From the NCBI RefSeq assembly GCF_003367475.1, contig NZ_QRHA01000013.1, positions 1-64,000 on the forward strand: DNA of 64,000 bases, read 5' to 3'. The notes beneath the pieces were generated by a model that ran no database searches, was not told where the DNA came from, and was given only the letters and a program-made list of their open reading frames with translations. Shown piece after piece: positions 7,811-17,923 of the stretch. The first letter of the stretch is position 1. Every line of letters starts with the position of its first letter. A program made the translations under genes and the position numbers. Origin of the DNA: Alteromonas aestuariivivens (GTDB lineage: Bacteria > Pseudomonadota > Gammaproteobacteria > Enterobacterales > Alteromonadaceae).

Positions 7811-8003
7811 GGATAACTCCAAAACAAACCCATGCCAACATTGTTATTCGGTTCGACTAACAACTGACTTACTGAAAATCCCTTTAACCAAATTATCCCT
7901 AATCCAAAGTACCACCCCCAGAATATAACAATTCTTTTACAAAACCAATCAAAATAGTCAAGCGTTTAAGCCAAGATCAATCATTTTAAATCCAATGCAG
8001 AGG

Positions 8004-8450
8004 CTATCTGAAATACGCCTTGGTGTGCTCGTGCACATCATCGGCTTCGAGCAGCTCATCAATTGGCATCCACCGGTAGTCCGAATGCTGTTCCAACGGT
8101 AACTCGCTGACCGATTCAAGCTTCAGGCTATAGGCGATGGCAACATAGTGGGTGGATACTTCCTCATTAAAAACGCAATCCGCGTAAAAGTGGTCGTACA
8201 CTCCGAGCAGCGACGCACCCGATATTTCCAAAGTCTGACCCACTTCTGCCTGGGTAAGGCGCTTGAAGGCTTGCTTTAAAGGTTCATTCTTGTAAATTCT
8301 GCCACCGGGTACAAACCAATAGCCCTGGGCAGGCCTGTTCACTCGTTTGCCAAGCAGAACAAAGTCATTGCGGTTTCGAATTACAAGATCAATTGAAACC
8401 AGCGGTGTACTTTCCAGCACGTCAATAAATCGCTGTTTATCCAGAAACAT
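8004..8450 (-). CDS. gmm: GDP-mannose mannosyl hydrolase (Nudix)
   Basis: This 148-residue Nudix enzyme resembles Gmm/NudD, which hydrolyses GDP-mannose or GDP-glucose to GDP and the sugar. It has the subfamily start FLDKQRFIDVLESTPLVSID and the modified Nudix box GGRIYKNEPLKQAFKRLTQA. This box lacks one usual glutamate, as in true GDP-mannose hydrolases, which work by a different base mechanism. The start at 8450 was chosen for a GGAGAG ribosome site and the family N-terminus; the longer frame to 8564 adds an unrelated leader. No capsule or GDP-mannose gene cluster is nearby, so it probably tunes sugar nucleotide pools. Confidence 0.85.
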   Translation of the reverse strand: MFLDKQRFIDVLESTPLVSIDLVIRNRNDFVLLGKRVNRPAQGYWFVPGGRIYKNEPLKQAFKRLTQAEVGQTLEISGASLLGVYDHFYADCVFNEEVSTHYVAIAYSLKLESVSELPLEQHSDYRWMPIDELLEADDVHEHTKAYFR

Positions 8451-8711
8451 AGCTCTCTCCAAAATCCCTATTAAAGACAACAGACTAGCAAACTTCGGTT
8501 GGTAATTGAAAACCTGGATAGCGAAATGCTCTGTAATGTTGACGCGCTTTGAAACTGAAACCAAATCTTGATGATAGTGAATGAAAAAGTTGCCTCCACT
8601 TATATTATTATATTAATGTAGAGAGAAACATAATTTTAACAAACTGTGCACTGCCCTACCAAGATGTAGTTCACGCCGCCGTCTGCGAAGTAACCAGCAC
8701 GAGGTAAGAAT

Positions 8712-10739
8712 ATGAAGTTACTCAATAATATAAAAATAAGGCACCGCATCCTGATACTTGCTGCGCTGCCTACGCTGATCATATTGATCAACTCCATCAT
8801 TGAGCTTCGTGCACTTTCCGAACAACAGGCAGTGCTAAAGTCAATGACCAATATCATGTCATTGTCCACCGAAACTCAAATGCTCGCCGCCCAGGTACAG
8901 TATGAGCGAGACCTGACTTACGGCTATTCCAGCGGCCAGCCCATGTTCGCCGCCGCCTCAAAATACGAGGCACGACTAAATAGGCAGCGCAATGCGACCG
9001 ATCGCGCAATCCTAGCGTTCAAGGAATTCGTGAGTTTACATCAGGAAGAGTTGGATGAAGCGGGTTTGGCTAACAAAATCAATACGCTTTTCGAAGCTTT
9101 TGATGATCTAACGCCTGCACGTGAGGTGTTTAACAATCATGAAATCAAAGATGGTAGCGGGTGGTTTGCCATAAATGGGTACCAACAGATTCTCGGGGTT
9201 GCACAACGGATCCACGAGGAAGTGGTAAGAATTGCCTCTGCCAATAAAGAGCTTACCCTGCTTAGCAACGCCTTCGCCATCATTGCGCAAATGCAGGTAG
9301 AGTACGCCAATGAGCGGGGCCTGGGAATTCGTGCCCTGGATCGTCCGAATATCGATTACCAGCGTTACTGGCGGGTAAAAGCCAGCGGTTCAGTCAGCAT
9401 AAAACTGGAAGAACAGTTTCGCGCATTCATAGACCCTGAATTTACCGAGTATTTCAACGCGCAGCACCTGAATAGCGAAATTCGAAAACAAATCAACGAT
9501 TTTCGTAACCGCTTCACAACTTCAGGCGGTAAGCAGGTATCAGAAACACCGGAACAGTGGTTCGAAATGGCAACTCAGCATATGAAGTCACTGCACCAGG
9601 TTGAGGAAAAGCTGGTAGAGAAAATCAATCAGCAAACCGCATCACTGATGCAACAGGCCAACAACAATTATCTTTGGCGCCTTATTCTTATTGCGCTGAC
9701 CCTTGGGCTGATTGTTTTAATCTCAGTCGCCATCATTCGTTCCATTATCATTCCGCTCAGGAGCTTTGTTACTTCCTTTGAGACCATTGCTGAACAAAAA
9801 GACGTCACTCACCGCTTTTCGATCACCAGCAATGACGAGCTATCTGATGTGGGGCGCGCATTTAATCGGTTGCAAGACAGTTTTAACGGCGCATTGCAGG
9901 GCGTTACAACACAAAGCCAGCGTATGCGGGCACTCACTGAAGAAGTGGCTCAGGCAATGAATAACAGCGAGACACTGGCCAACAACCAAAACAATGCCAC
10001 TGACAGCGTCTCCGTTGCCATGAATGAAATGACCACAACCATCAATGATGTTGCCAGGACCGCTCAGGAAACCGCTGGCATTGTCCAGCGCGCCCATGAT
10101 CTTTCACTCAAGAGTACCCAGAGTGCGAATTCCAGCAAAGTCATCATGCAAAAGCTCACGGATGAACTAGCCAAGACTCAAAGCCAGGTTGATGAGTTAA
10201 ACGCCCATAGCGCTTCCATCGGGAATGTGCTCAATGTCATTCAGGCCATAGCCGAGCAAACCAATTTGCTTGCGCTGAACGCTGCAATAGAGGCTGCCCG
10301 CGCCGGGGAGCAGGGGCGGGGGTTTGCGGTGGTCGCCGATGAAGTACGAAGCCTGGCCAGCCGAACCCAGGAAAGCACCGAACAGATTCGCGGTCAGATT
10401 GAAACGCTTCAAAATGGCTCTGCACGGGCAACCGAGAGCATGCAGCGTTTGCAGGCGCAAGGCTCTGAAACCATCAACGCGGTGCACGAAAGTGTGGACG
10501 CATTCAAGGTATTACAGCAGGAGCTCGATGCCATCATGAACATTTCCACTCAAATCGCCACTGCATCAGAACAGCAGTCCCAGGTTGCCAATGAGGTCAA
10601 TCGCCAGGTTTGTGCAATAAAAGAAGACGCCAACAACATGAACAGCCATATTCATCGCACCGCCAGTGCCAGCAAGGAACTGGACAACACCGGAACGGAA
10701 TTGAACCAGTATGTATCAGCGTTCAAAATATCGGCTTAA
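8712..10739 (+). CDS. Methyl-accepting chemotaxis protein with NIT-type sensor
   Basis: A 675-residue chemoreceptor. Helix 1 is near residues 13-30 and helix 2 near residues 322-343. The large periplasmic part between them is helical, with a [12 protein letters not shown] segment like the nitrate/nitrite-sensing NIT domain family. HAMP follows ([18 protein letters not shown]), then the signalling domain with the conserved tip [20 protein letters not shown]. The start is supported by GAGGTAAG just upstream. It is convergent with a similar receptor, and the two share size and architecture, so they may be old duplicates with different ligands. The true ligand is unknown. Confidence 0.9.
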   Translation: MKLLNNIKIRHRILILAALPTLIILINSIIELRALSEQQAVLKSMTNIMSLSTETQMLAAQVQYERDLTYGYSSGQPMFAAASKYEARLNRQRNATDRAILAFKEFVSLHQEELDEAGLANKINTLFEAFDDLTPAREVFNNHEIKDGSGWFAINGYQQILGVAQRIHEEVVRIASANKELTLLSNAFAIIAQMQVEYANERGLGIRALDRPNIDYQRYWRVKASGSVSIKLEEQFRAFIDPEFTEYFNAQHLNSEIRKQINDFRNRFTTSGGKQVSETPEQWFEMATQHMKSLHQVEEKLVEKINQQTASLMQQANNNYLWRLILIALTLGLIVLISVAIIRSIIIPLRSFVTSFETIAEQKDVTHRFSITSNDELSDVGRAFNRLQDSFNGALQGVTTQSQRMRALTEEVAQAMNNSETLANNQNNATDSVSVAMNEMTTTINDVARTAQETAGIVQRAHDLSLKSTQSANSSKVIMQKLTDELAKTQSQVDELNAHSASIGNVLNVIQAIAEQTNLLALNAAIEAARAGEQGRGFAVVADEVRSLASRTQESTEQIRGQIETLQNGSARATESMQRLQAQGSETINAVHESVDAFKVLQQELDAIMNISTQIATASEQQSQVANEVNRQVCAIKEDANNMNSHIHRTASASKELDNTGTELNQYVSAFKISA

Positions 10740-10754
10740 AAGAAAATTGTATCA

Positions 10755-10782
10755 CCTCGCCCCTCGTTCTTGAGAGGCGAGG
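10755..10782. terminator. Hairpin between convergent chemoreceptor genes
   Basis: CCTCGCC (10755-10761) pairs with GGCGAGG (10776-10782), and an inner CTC/GAG extends the stem. It lies between two convergent stop codons. No strong T-run follows on either strand, so termination is inferred from position. Confidence 0.55.
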
Positions 10783-10789
10783 TTCCCCT

Positions 10790-12847
10790 TCAGTTAAAGT
10801 GGAACACCGAGATATTTTCCATTAACACATCGCCATTGTTGGTCAGAATCTTTATGGAAGACAGAGTCTCGCTGCCTTGTTTGTACATCACATCAGAGTC
10901 GTCTTTAATAGCATGTATGCGCTGGTTGATTTCGTCGGCCACATTGGTTTGCTGTTGGGCCGCCACTGCGATTTGACCGGACATATCGGTGATTTGATCA
11001 AGTTCAGATTTCATGACCGCAAACGCATTGGTGCTGCGCTCGACAATCTCTGCAGTTGCCTGCCCGGATGTTTGCAGTGAGTTCACTTTATTGCTTGCCA
11101 TAGAAGCGCCGTTGATCAGGGTTTCTATCTGCACCTGTATTTGCTCGGTAGACTCCTGGGTGCGCTTGGATAAATTCCGCACTTCATCGGCGACCACCGC
11201 AAACCCCCGCCCCTGCTCCCCGGCGCGGGCAGCCTCTATTGCGGCGTTCAGGGCTAGCAAGTTGGTTTGTTCAGATATTCCCTTGATAACCTGAAGAATA
11301 TTGCTGATCTGGCCGGCCTCATCATTCAGATTGGAGACCAATTCGTTAGTTTCACCCAATTCTGCAATCAACCCATCAATGGATTGCTTGGTTTTCAGCG
11401 CATCACCCTCGCCGGACACGGAAAGGTCGTACACACGCTGCACCGTATCGGAGGTTGCCGACGCCATTTTGGCCACTTCGTGAATGGTGGAGGTCATCTC
11501 GTTCACTGCGACAGAAATATTGTCGGTTGACTCTCTCTGCTTATTTATCAACGTCATTGAGTCGCTCATAGAGCGGGATACACCTTTGGATACGCTGTCC
11601 AGTGACACGATTTTTTCCCGCACGCTGGATAACGTCTGCTCAAACGTTGTGATCAGGGAGTTAAAGGCATGCCCAACCAGACTGAGTTCGTTGGTGCCTT
11701 CAATACGGCTGCGCAATGTCATGTCTTTGGTTTCGGCCAGCTTTTTGAAATCATTCATCAGCATACTGAGTGGCAAATTAATACTGACGATGATTTTGTA
11801 GGATATCAGTAGAATGCCCGCTAACAATAAAGCCATCATAATCAGAATGTTATAGACCTGCTGCTGTGCATCTTCGACCTGCGCGTTTTTGATCGCGTCA
11901 AAGTTGTCGAGTGCGTGATCCAGCACGCGCTCGTAACCCGCCCCCAGTTGCCGGCCAACATCCAGCCACTCGGCTTTTACAATGCCCACATCCTTACTCA
12001 CATAATCGCTGGGCTTGCGCCTGAGATCCTCGTAGGTTTTGCGCGCAAATTTGTAGAATTCCTGGTTGGTAAGGTTTGCACCGAGGTAATTCACCATGTC
12101 TTCAGATGAAAAACGCCGGTAGTTGTCCAGAAAGGTTTCTTCCATCGCGGAACGCTTCATTACATCGCTGTAGGCACTGACATGCAGGGGTTCCTCTATT
12201 CCACGGTACAGCGCACTGAAAGCCAGCAATGCATTATCCTGGGCGTAGATCAGGTTTTTGAAGGCGTTGGCGGGCAAAGAAAGGTGTTCATTTTTGGCCG
12301 CCAACAGCACCACCTGGTTCATACTTTGAACCAGGCCTTCAGAGATATTCTGGAATGACAATTTGGTCCAGGTATAGGCACCGTTGCTTTCATCTTCGTT
12401 TCTAATTCTTTTCAGGCGCCGATCCGCCAGCCCCCTGACAAACGGCAGTCTGTCCAGCACCTCATTGATATTCTTAATATCGTCTGCCAGTTGAGGAAAT
12501 TCTGAATACTGGGAATCATCCCGGGTAAATTCAACAAAGGCGCTTATGGCCTTATCAACCGCCGGGCGCTTTTCCTGCATATCCGATTTAAACTCCATCC
12601 CGACCGGATCTTCCGGATTGCCAGGCCCAAGATACATTTTGGTATACAGCAGTTCCTGTTGAATTGCTGACAATAAAGGCGTGGCGGTGTACACGTACTG
12701 CTGAAGAAATTCCATGTCTTCTGCACGGTTAAGCTCTTCGCGGGCGTCATTCAATTTCTCCAGAGCCAGCAATGACGCAGCCAGCACAGGAATGGTGACC
12801 AGCAACAATATGCGCGTTTTTATGTTGACCCGGTTGATTACATTCAT
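10790..12847 (-). CDS. Methyl-accepting chemotaxis protein, large periplasmic sensor
   Basis: A 685-residue chemoreceptor. Helix 1 is at about residues 11-28 and helix 2 at about 333-355. The roughly 300-residue helical periplasmic part has blocks such as [14 protein letters not shown] and YIFAQDN-like repeats of the NIT-type class, but the match is looser than in the neighbouring receptor. HAMP and the signalling domain follow, with [20 protein letters not shown] at the tip. The gene is convergent with the previous receptor. The protein is probably inner-membrane, at the cell pole. The ligand is unknown, and no chemotaxis kinase or adaptor genes are in the window. Confidence 0.9.
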   Translation of the reverse strand: MNVINRVNIKTRILLLVTIPVLAASLLALEKLNDAREELNRAEDMEFLQQYVYTATPLLSAIQQELLYTKMYLGPGNPEDPVGMEFKSDMQEKRPAVDKAISAFVEFTRDDSQYSEFPQLADDIKNINEVLDRLPFVRGLADRRLKRIRNEDESNGAYTWTKLSFQNISEGLVQSMNQVVLLAAKNEHLSLPANAFKNLIYAQDNALLAFSALYRGIEEPLHVSAYSDVMKRSAMEETFLDNYRRFSSEDMVNYLGANLTNQEFYKFARKTYEDLRRKPSDYVSKDVGIVKAEWLDVGRQLGAGYERVLDHALDNFDAIKNAQVEDAQQQVYNILIMMALLLAGILLISYKIIVSINLPLSMLMNDFKKLAETKDMTLRSRIEGTNELSLVGHAFNSLITTFEQTLSSVREKIVSLDSVSKGVSRSMSDSMTLINKQRESTDNISVAVNEMTSTIHEVAKMASATSDTVQRVYDLSVSGEGDALKTKQSIDGLIAELGETNELVSNLNDEAGQISNILQVIKGISEQTNLLALNAAIEAARAGEQGRGFAVVADEVRNLSKRTQESTEQIQVQIETLINGASMASNKVNSLQTSGQATAEIVERSTNAFAVMKSELDQITDMSGQIAVAAQQQTNVADEINQRIHAIKDDSDVMYKQGSETLSSIKILTNNGDVLMENISVFHFN

Positions 12848-13187
12848 ACAAACCTCATTATGAAAGACTTCCAGCGAGCAGGATTGAGCCAGTTTGGGCG
12901 AATTTGACGATTACTGAACAGATTAACAACATGGATCCAGTCTGTCACTTAAATTTAACAGCTTGGAAGTTATCGGCGCTCACAGATACTTTTTTAGCCC
13001 CGTCGCCTATTTCGCGGGCTGCAGACCGGCATCACCACGTTGAAAAATTCACACTGGCTATTTCAAACTGACTGTTAAATAATGATTTTTTCAATCAAGC
13101 GGTTTGGCTTTTTCGCCAATACGATAAGATTTAGCGCAGCAATGACAGTGCTGAGCAAATCCACCAGCTCACCGTGTAACCAACAGG
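12848..13187. other. Intergenic region between divergent receptor and transporter genes
   Basis: About 340 bases that must hold the promoters of both neighbours. I found no gene, strong repeat or recognisable operator. An overlapping frame from 13082 is only a shadow of the transporter start. Confidence 0.5.
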
Positions 13188-14471
13188 ATGAATGTTTTGT
13201 CTCAAAGCGTGATCTCCGGGCAAACCGGGCCAATGGAAAATATTCGCAGGCTCATTCGGTTGATGGGCCCGGGTATTCTGATGGCAACCGCAGCAGTAGG
13301 AGGCAGCCATCTGGTTGCCTCAACGCAGGCTGGCGCCCAGTTTGGCTGGCAACTGGCGTTGCTTATTCTGGCGGTCAACTTGTTCAAGTACCCTTTTTTC
13401 CGCGCGAGTGTGAGCTACACCTACAGCACCCGCAACACGCTGCAGCAAGGCTATCGTGATATGGGTAAGGGCTATTTGCTCGTTAGCTTTATGCTCAATA
13501 TTGTTGCCGCCGTCGTTAATACCGCAGCATTACTGATGTTTGCCGCCAGCCTGCTGGGCTACTTTTTACCTTTTGAGCTTCCCATGGCGGCACTGGCTTC
13601 AGTGGTGCTTGCGGTGGTTCTGGTGATCATTATTGCTGGCCATTTCAGTGCCATAAACCGGGCCTCCAAGGCCATCATGGCGGTATTGATCATGGCGACG
13701 GTAATTGCGCTGCTGATGGCCTGGAACGAAGGCGCAGTAGCGCCGCCTGAATTCACGTCTCCCTCTCCCTGGACTCTCGCCACGATTGGTTTTCTTGTGG
13801 TTACCATGGGGTGGATGCCCGCGCCTATTGAAGTCTCCTGCCTCACCTCCCTGTGGCTCAAACAGCAATGCAATGAAAACCCGGTCACTGCGCAATCGGC
13901 CTTGTTCGACTTCAATCTGGGGTACTTTATCACCTTGTTACTGGCACTGGTGTTCCTTGCTCTTGGAGCCCTTGTATTGCACGGTAACGGTGAAACGCTG
14001 GCTTCTGGCGGAATCGGCTTTTCCAGCCAACTGATCAACCTTTACGCGCATACTATTGGTGAGTGGTCCCGCTATCTGGTCGCACTTATCGCCTTTTTAT
14101 GCATTTTCGGGTCAACACTGACGGTTTACGACGGCTACTGCCGTGCTCTGGCTGAAGGTATGACGTTGTTGAAAGGGCAGGAAAAAGCGCCTGACAAAGT
14201 CTTCCTCGGCTGGCTTGTGGCGGTTGCTGTGGTCAGCTTTGGTATTGTGCTGTTTTTTAAATCAGCGTTATTGCCAATGCTCAGTTTTGCCATGACACTG
14301 GCGTTTATCACCACCCCAATGTTTGCCTGGCTCAACCACAGGCTGGTCAAACGGGCTGAGCTTGATCCGGCTCTGAAGGGCGGCATTGTCCTGCAGATGC
14401 TGACCTACTCAGGGCTTATCTATCTGTTTGGGTTTTTACTGGCGTTTGTGGCCTGGAAATGGTGGGGCTAG
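13188..14471 (+). CDS. NRAMP-like transporter lacking canonical metal motifs
   Basis: A 427-residue protein with about 11 membrane segments and the fold pattern of NRAMP metal transporters (start GPGILMATAAVGG...STQAGAQFGWQL). In true Mn/Fe transporters helix 1 has DPGN and helix 6 has an MPH motif. Here helix 1 reads TAAVGGSHL and helix 6 reads MGWMPAPIEVS, so the metal-ligating Asp, Asn and His are absent. The substrate is therefore unlikely to be bound as in MntH and may not be a transition metal. AGGA precedes the ATG at 13188; a start 15 codons later is possible. The gene stands alone and converges with the DUF6524 gene. Confidence 0.8.
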   Translation: MNVLSQSVISGQTGPMENIRRLIRLMGPGILMATAAVGGSHLVASTQAGAQFGWQLALLILAVNLFKYPFFRASVSYTYSTRNTLQQGYRDMGKGYLLVSFMLNIVAAVVNTAALLMFAASLLGYFLPFELPMAALASVVLAVVLVIIIAGHFSAINRASKAIMAVLIMATVIALLMAWNEGAVAPPEFTSPSPWTLATIGFLVVTMGWMPAPIEVSCLTSLWLKQQCNENPVTAQSALFDFNLGYFITLLLALVFLALGALVLHGNGETLASGGIGFSSQLINLYAHTIGEWSRYLVALIAFLCIFGSTLTVYDGYCRALAEGMTLLKGQEKAPDKVFLGWLVAVAVVSFGIVLFFKSALLPMLSFAMTLAFITTPMFAWLNHRLVKRAELDPALKGGIVLQMLTYSGLIYLFGFLLAFVAWKWWG

Positions 14472-14494
14472 CGCGCTAAGCCGCCCCCCTCAGG

Positions 14495-14920
14495 CTAGCC
14501 TCGCCCGTCGTCCAAATCATCAGTATCGACCTGGCCGGTCATGTTTCTTCGAATGTGAGACCAGGACATTCCAACAGCAAGAATGACAGCGATGAGCACC
14601 AGAATAATCCAGCTCAGGGCGTGCTCGGATTGCAGACTCAGTAATCCAATGTCTACGAACCACCATACTATGCCTCCCAAAAGGGCTGCACCCAGCGCTA
14701 TTCCCAGCCATCCCAGTGACATGAATGTGGCGCGCAGGTAGATTATCCAGGCAATGAGTAAAATCACCCCCACGATCAGTATCACCGGCCCGAATTCAAC
14801 TCCTTCTGCGGTAACCCAACTGACGAACGAGTAATGCGTGGGATTGTAAGTCCCCAGTACCAGCGCCAGCGCAAATGCCACCCTGCGCAAAAAGCCCCCC
14901 GCGTTAAAAGCCGAAGCCAT
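14495..14920 (-). CDS. DUF6524-type inner-membrane protein
   Basis: This 141-residue protein has four predicted membrane helices, at about residues 10-28, 43-63, 68-88 and 100-120, and a charged tail rich in Asp. The start FNAGGFLRRVAFALALVLGTYNPT matches what I recall of the DUF6524 family, which has no known function. The C-terminal tail DTDDLDDGRG probably faces the cytoplasm. The gene ends 24 bases from the convergent transporter stop. No partner suggests its job. Confidence 0.75.
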   Translation of the reverse strand: MASAFNAGGFLRRVAFALALVLGTYNPTHYSFVSWVTAEGVEFGPVILIVGVILLIAWIIYLRATFMSLGWLGIALGAALLGGIVWWFVDIGLLSLQSEHALSWIILVLIAVILAVGMSWSHIRRNMTGQVDTDDLDDGRG

Positions 14921-15056
14921 ATTTCACACTCCTTTTAACAGGACAAAGCGCTCACGCAAGCGCCGAATATTAACAAGGTATATACGCCATCCGGCGAGTT
15001 TTCAAATATGGCAGGATCGGGGGGGCGAGCAATATTGCGAAGGTATGAGACTTAAC

Positions 15057-15092
15057 TGCCGCCGTGATACTCACCAGGCGGCATTCTTTTTT
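15057..15092. terminator. Hairpin downstream of glutaryl-CoA dehydrogenase gene
   Basis: TGCCGCC (15057-15063) pairs with GGCGGCA (15077-15083). It lies just past the minus-strand stop at 15102. The T-run TTCTTTTTT is on the plus-strand side, where there is no gene to terminate, so its direction of use is uncertain. Confidence 0.45.
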
Positions 15093-15101
15093 GTCATCTA
15101 T

Positions 15102-16286
15102 TCAGTAAAAGGCCTGAAGCCCAGTCTGGGCCCGGCCGAGGATCAAGCCATGCACATCATAGGTACCCTCATAGGTGTTAACGGTTTCGAGATTGAGCAT
15201 GTGCCGCATTACGTGAAACTCATCGGCAATACCGTTACCACCGTGCATGTCTCGAGCCATTCTTGCAATCTCCAGGGCCTTACCACAGTTGTTTCGTTTG
15301 ATAAGGGATATCATGGTGGGGTCCAGTTTCCCCTCGTCGATAAGGCGCCCTACCCGTAAAGCGCCCTGAAGCCCCAGTGCTATATCAGTTTGCATATTTG
15401 CAAGCTTGGTCTGAAACAGCTGTGTTTGCGCCAGAGGGCGGCCAAACTGGATCCGGTCCAGCCCATATTGGCGCGCGGCGTGCCAGCAAAATTCTGCCGC
15501 CCCCATTGCCCCCCACGAAATGCCGTAACGGGCCATGTTCAGGCAACTGAACGGCCCTTTCAGGCCTCGCACCTCAGGTAGCAGGTTTTCTTCCGGCACA
15601 AACACGTTGTCCATTACTATCTCACCGGTGATGGATGCCTTGAGCGACAATTTACCAGTGATCTCCGGGGCAGACAGACCTGTCATTCCTTTCTCAAGGA
15701 TAAACCCGCAAATCTGGTCATTTTCAGCCTGGTTTTTGGCCCACACCACAAACACATCGGCAATAGGGGAGTTTGTGATCCACATTTTGCTGCCAGTTAA
15801 CCGATAACCGCCATCGACCTTAACCGCGCGGGTAACCATGCTGGCCGGATCGGAACCGGCCCCCGGCTCAGTCAGGCCAAAACAGCCAATCCATTCACCA
15901 CTGGCAAGCTTGGGCAGATAGCGCTGCTTTTGCTGCTCACTGCCAAAGGTGTATATCGGATGCATTACCAGCGAAGACTGTACGCTCATGGCACTGCGAT
16001 AACCGCTGTCTACCCGCTCTACTTCACGGGCAATCAAGCCATAACTGACGTAATTCACGCCGGCGCAGCCGTACTCATCAATGGTGGCCCCCAAAAGACC
16101 TAGCTTCGCAAACATTCTCATAATGCCGGTATCAAAATAACCGTTGCGGTTCGCTTCAAGAATGCCCGGTTGCAGTTCCTGCCGGCAGAAATCTCGGGCC
16201 GTATCCCTTATCAGGCGTTCTTCATCAGACAACTGGTGTTCCAGCAACAAAATATCGTCCCAAGGGGCGTGATTGATCGTACTCAC
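15102..16286 (-). CDS. gcdH: Glutaryl-CoA dehydrogenase (acyl-CoA dehydrogenase family)
   Basis: This 394-residue FAD enzyme is expected to convert glutaryl-CoA to crotonyl-CoA and CO2 in lysine and tryptophan breakdown. Family marks include [61 protein letters not shown] and [16 protein letters not shown], where the glutamate of YEGT is the catalytic base. The length is normal. The Lrp/AsnC-type regulator gene lies just upstream on the same strand, 37 bases away, and probably controls it. Other acyl-CoA dehydrogenases are related, but the YEGT context and overall similarity favour the glutaryl enzyme. Confidence 0.9.
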   Translation of the reverse strand: MSTINHAPWDDILLLEHQLSDEERLIRDTARDFCRQELQPGILEANRNGYFDTGIMRMFAKLGLLGATIDEYGCAGVNYVSYGLIAREVERVDSGYRSAMSVQSSLVMHPIYTFGSEQQKQRYLPKLASGEWIGCFGLTEPGAGSDPASMVTRAVKVDGGYRLTGSKMWITNSPIADVFVVWAKNQAENDQICGFILEKGMTGLSAPEITGKLSLKASITGEIVMDNVFVPEENLLPEVRGLKGPFSCLNMARYGISWGAMGAAEFCWHAARQYGLDRIQFGRPLAQTQLFQTKLANMQTDIALGLQGALRVGRLIDEGKLDPTMISLIKRNNCGKALEIARMARDMHGGNGIADEFHVMRHMLNLETVNTYEGTYDVHGLILGRAQTGLQAFY

Positions 16287-16323
16287 TGAGGTTTCCTCTT
16301 ATTATTGTGCAGGGTGGCACAAA

Positions 16324-16797
16324 TCATAAATGGTTCAGGGGCACGCAGGTAGAATATTTGATCTGTTCCATAGCAAAACTTGAGGTTACGTCATTCAGAT
16401 CAATACCATTGACCAAACGCTTGTAAAAATGGTCGAAACTGGCCATATCTGAGACCAGTACTTTGAGCAGATAATCAAATTCTCCAGACATACGGTAAAA
16501 CTCCACGACTTCCTCAAAAGCCGACGCGTGACGGGCGAAGGTATCCAGCCACTTGCCATCGTGTCTGCCAGCCTTGACCTGCACAAACACTGTCATCGCA
16601 AGCCCCAGCTTTTCAGCACTGAGCAAGGCCACTTTTTTCGAGATAACACCGTGTTGCTGCAAACGCTGGATGCGTCTCCAGCAGGGAGTTGAAGTTAGGC
16701 CAACCTGCTCGGCAATGTCATTAAGCGCCAGGTCGGCATCATGCTGAACCAAGGACAAAATTGCCTTATCAGTATCATCCAGAGCAATATTTTTCAT
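16324..16797 (-). CDS. Lrp/AsnC family transcriptional regulator
   Basis: This 157-residue regulator has the family's N-terminal helix-turn-helix (LDDTDKAILSLVQHDADLAL through CWRRIQRLQQHGVISKKVAL) and a C-terminal RAM ligand domain (MSGEFDYLLKVLVSDMASFD). Such proteins sense amino acids and bind DNA as octamers. Its place directly upstream of the glutaryl-CoA dehydrogenase gene and divergent from cysteine synthase suggests local control of one or both, perhaps in response to lysine or a sulfur amino acid. That link is inference from position. Confidence 0.9.
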   Translation of the reverse strand: MKNIALDDTDKAILSLVQHDADLALNDIAEQVGLTSTPCWRRIQRLQQHGVISKKVALLSAEKLGLAMTVFVQVKAGRHDGKWLDTFARHASAFEEVVEFYRMSGEFDYLLKVLVSDMASFDHFYKRLVNGIDLNDVTSSFAMEQIKYSTCVPLNHL

Positions 16798-16915
16798 ATT
16801 TCACCATTAAATAGAATTATTTTCCAAAAAAGTACCAAAGCTGACCCACAAAGAGCAACCCAATTCTTATCAAACTGGCATTCTGGAGATAACGGCAACA
16901 ATCAGAAGAATTACT

Positions 16916-17884
16916 ATGTTTGACGAACACTACACTTCCTCCATTTCAGAACGCATACCTCGCATTTATGACAGTATTACCCAAACCATTGGGAATACGC
17001 CGCTGGTGCGTCTGAATCGGCTGGCCAACATTGCAGAGCTGTACACAGCTCCACTGGCAAAGGTGGAATACTTTAACCCGGCCGGCTCTATCAAGGACCG
17101 CCCGGCCTACGCCATGTTGCAGGCATTAATTGAATCGGATGATTTTTCGCCTCAAACTGAAATCATTGAAGCATCTTCCGGTAACAACGGTGTGGCTTGC
17201 GCTTGGTTATGTGCACTGTTCAATATTCCGCTGACCGTGGTGATCCCGGAACATATGTCAATAGAACGGCAAAAGCTTATCCGTCACTACGGCGCACAAG
17301 TGGTCACCACCCCCAAAGCGCTGGGTACCAAAGGAGCTATTGATGAGGCCAAACGGCGGGTAGAACTCAATCCCCATGCGGTATCGCTGGATCAATTCGC
17401 CAATCAGGCCAACCCCAACGCTCACGGGGCTTCAACCGCTCAAGAAATATGGCGTGATACACAAGGTAAGGTAGACGTTATTGTGGCAGGAATCGGCACC
17501 GGAGGCACCCTGACGGGGCTGGCTCACACTCTGCGTGAATACCAACCCAATCTCGAGGTGGTTGCAGTAGAGCCTGCGCGCTGCCCGGTGCTCAGTGAGG
17601 GCAGAAGTGGGGTACACAATATTCAGGGGCTGTCATCCGGGCACGTGCCCGAAGTACTGGACACCCAGTGTTACGACCGCATCATTACCGTAGAAGACGA
17701 GGTAGCCATTGCCCAGGCCCAGCAACTGGCGCGGCTCGAAGGCCTGGCTGTAGGAATATCATCCGGCGCTACGGCCTATGCCGCATGCCAGTTGGCCAGC
17801 CAACCTGAGTATAGGGGGAAAAATATTGTGGTCATTCTCGCAGATGGCGCTGAACGCTATTTTTCCACACCGCTGTTTGACTGA
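16916..17884 (+). CDS. Cysteine synthase family PLP enzyme
   Basis: This 322-residue fold-type II PLP enzyme makes cysteine from O-acetylserine and sulfide, or a close analogue. The PLP lysine is in FNPAGSIKDRPA. The substrate loop is SSGNNGVACAW and the phosphate loop is GIGTGGTLTG. The C-terminal part has GISSGATAYAACQLA and GAERYFST. FNPAGS replaces the usual PGGS/NPTGS, and SSGNNG replaces TSGNTG, so it is a divergent member; a cystathionine beta-synthase-like role is possible. It is divergent from the Lrp-type regulator, which may control it. Confidence 0.8.
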   Translation: MFDEHYTSSISERIPRIYDSITQTIGNTPLVRLNRLANIAELYTAPLAKVEYFNPAGSIKDRPAYAMLQALIESDDFSPQTEIIEASSGNNGVACAWLCALFNIPLTVVIPEHMSIERQKLIRHYGAQVVTTPKALGTKGAIDEAKRRVELNPHAVSLDQFANQANPNAHGASTAQEIWRDTQGKVDVIVAGIGTGGTLTGLAHTLREYQPNLEVVAVEPARCPVLSEGRSGVHNIQGLSSGHVPEVLDTQCYDRIITVEDEVAIAQAQQLARLEGLAVGISSGATAYAACQLASQPEYRGKNIVVILADGAERYFSTPLFD

Positions 17885-17923
17885 TTGCTGAGCCGTTTTC
17901 AGTGCGCCCCAGGGCCAGAACTC

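Noticed and set aside
11013-11294. Open frames opposite MCP signalling domains here and at 6132-6692 and 10197-10487
   Set aside because: They are antisense to the conserved MCP tip, which tends to leave the opposite strands open; no motifs of their own.
13082-13459. Overlapping frame at the start of the NRAMP-like gene
   Set aside because: It is in another frame over the transporter N-terminus and matches no known family.
15045-15359. Plus-strand frame starting at the hairpin near 15057
   Set aside because: It is antisense to the glutaryl-CoA dehydrogenase gene and begins within a terminator-like hairpin.
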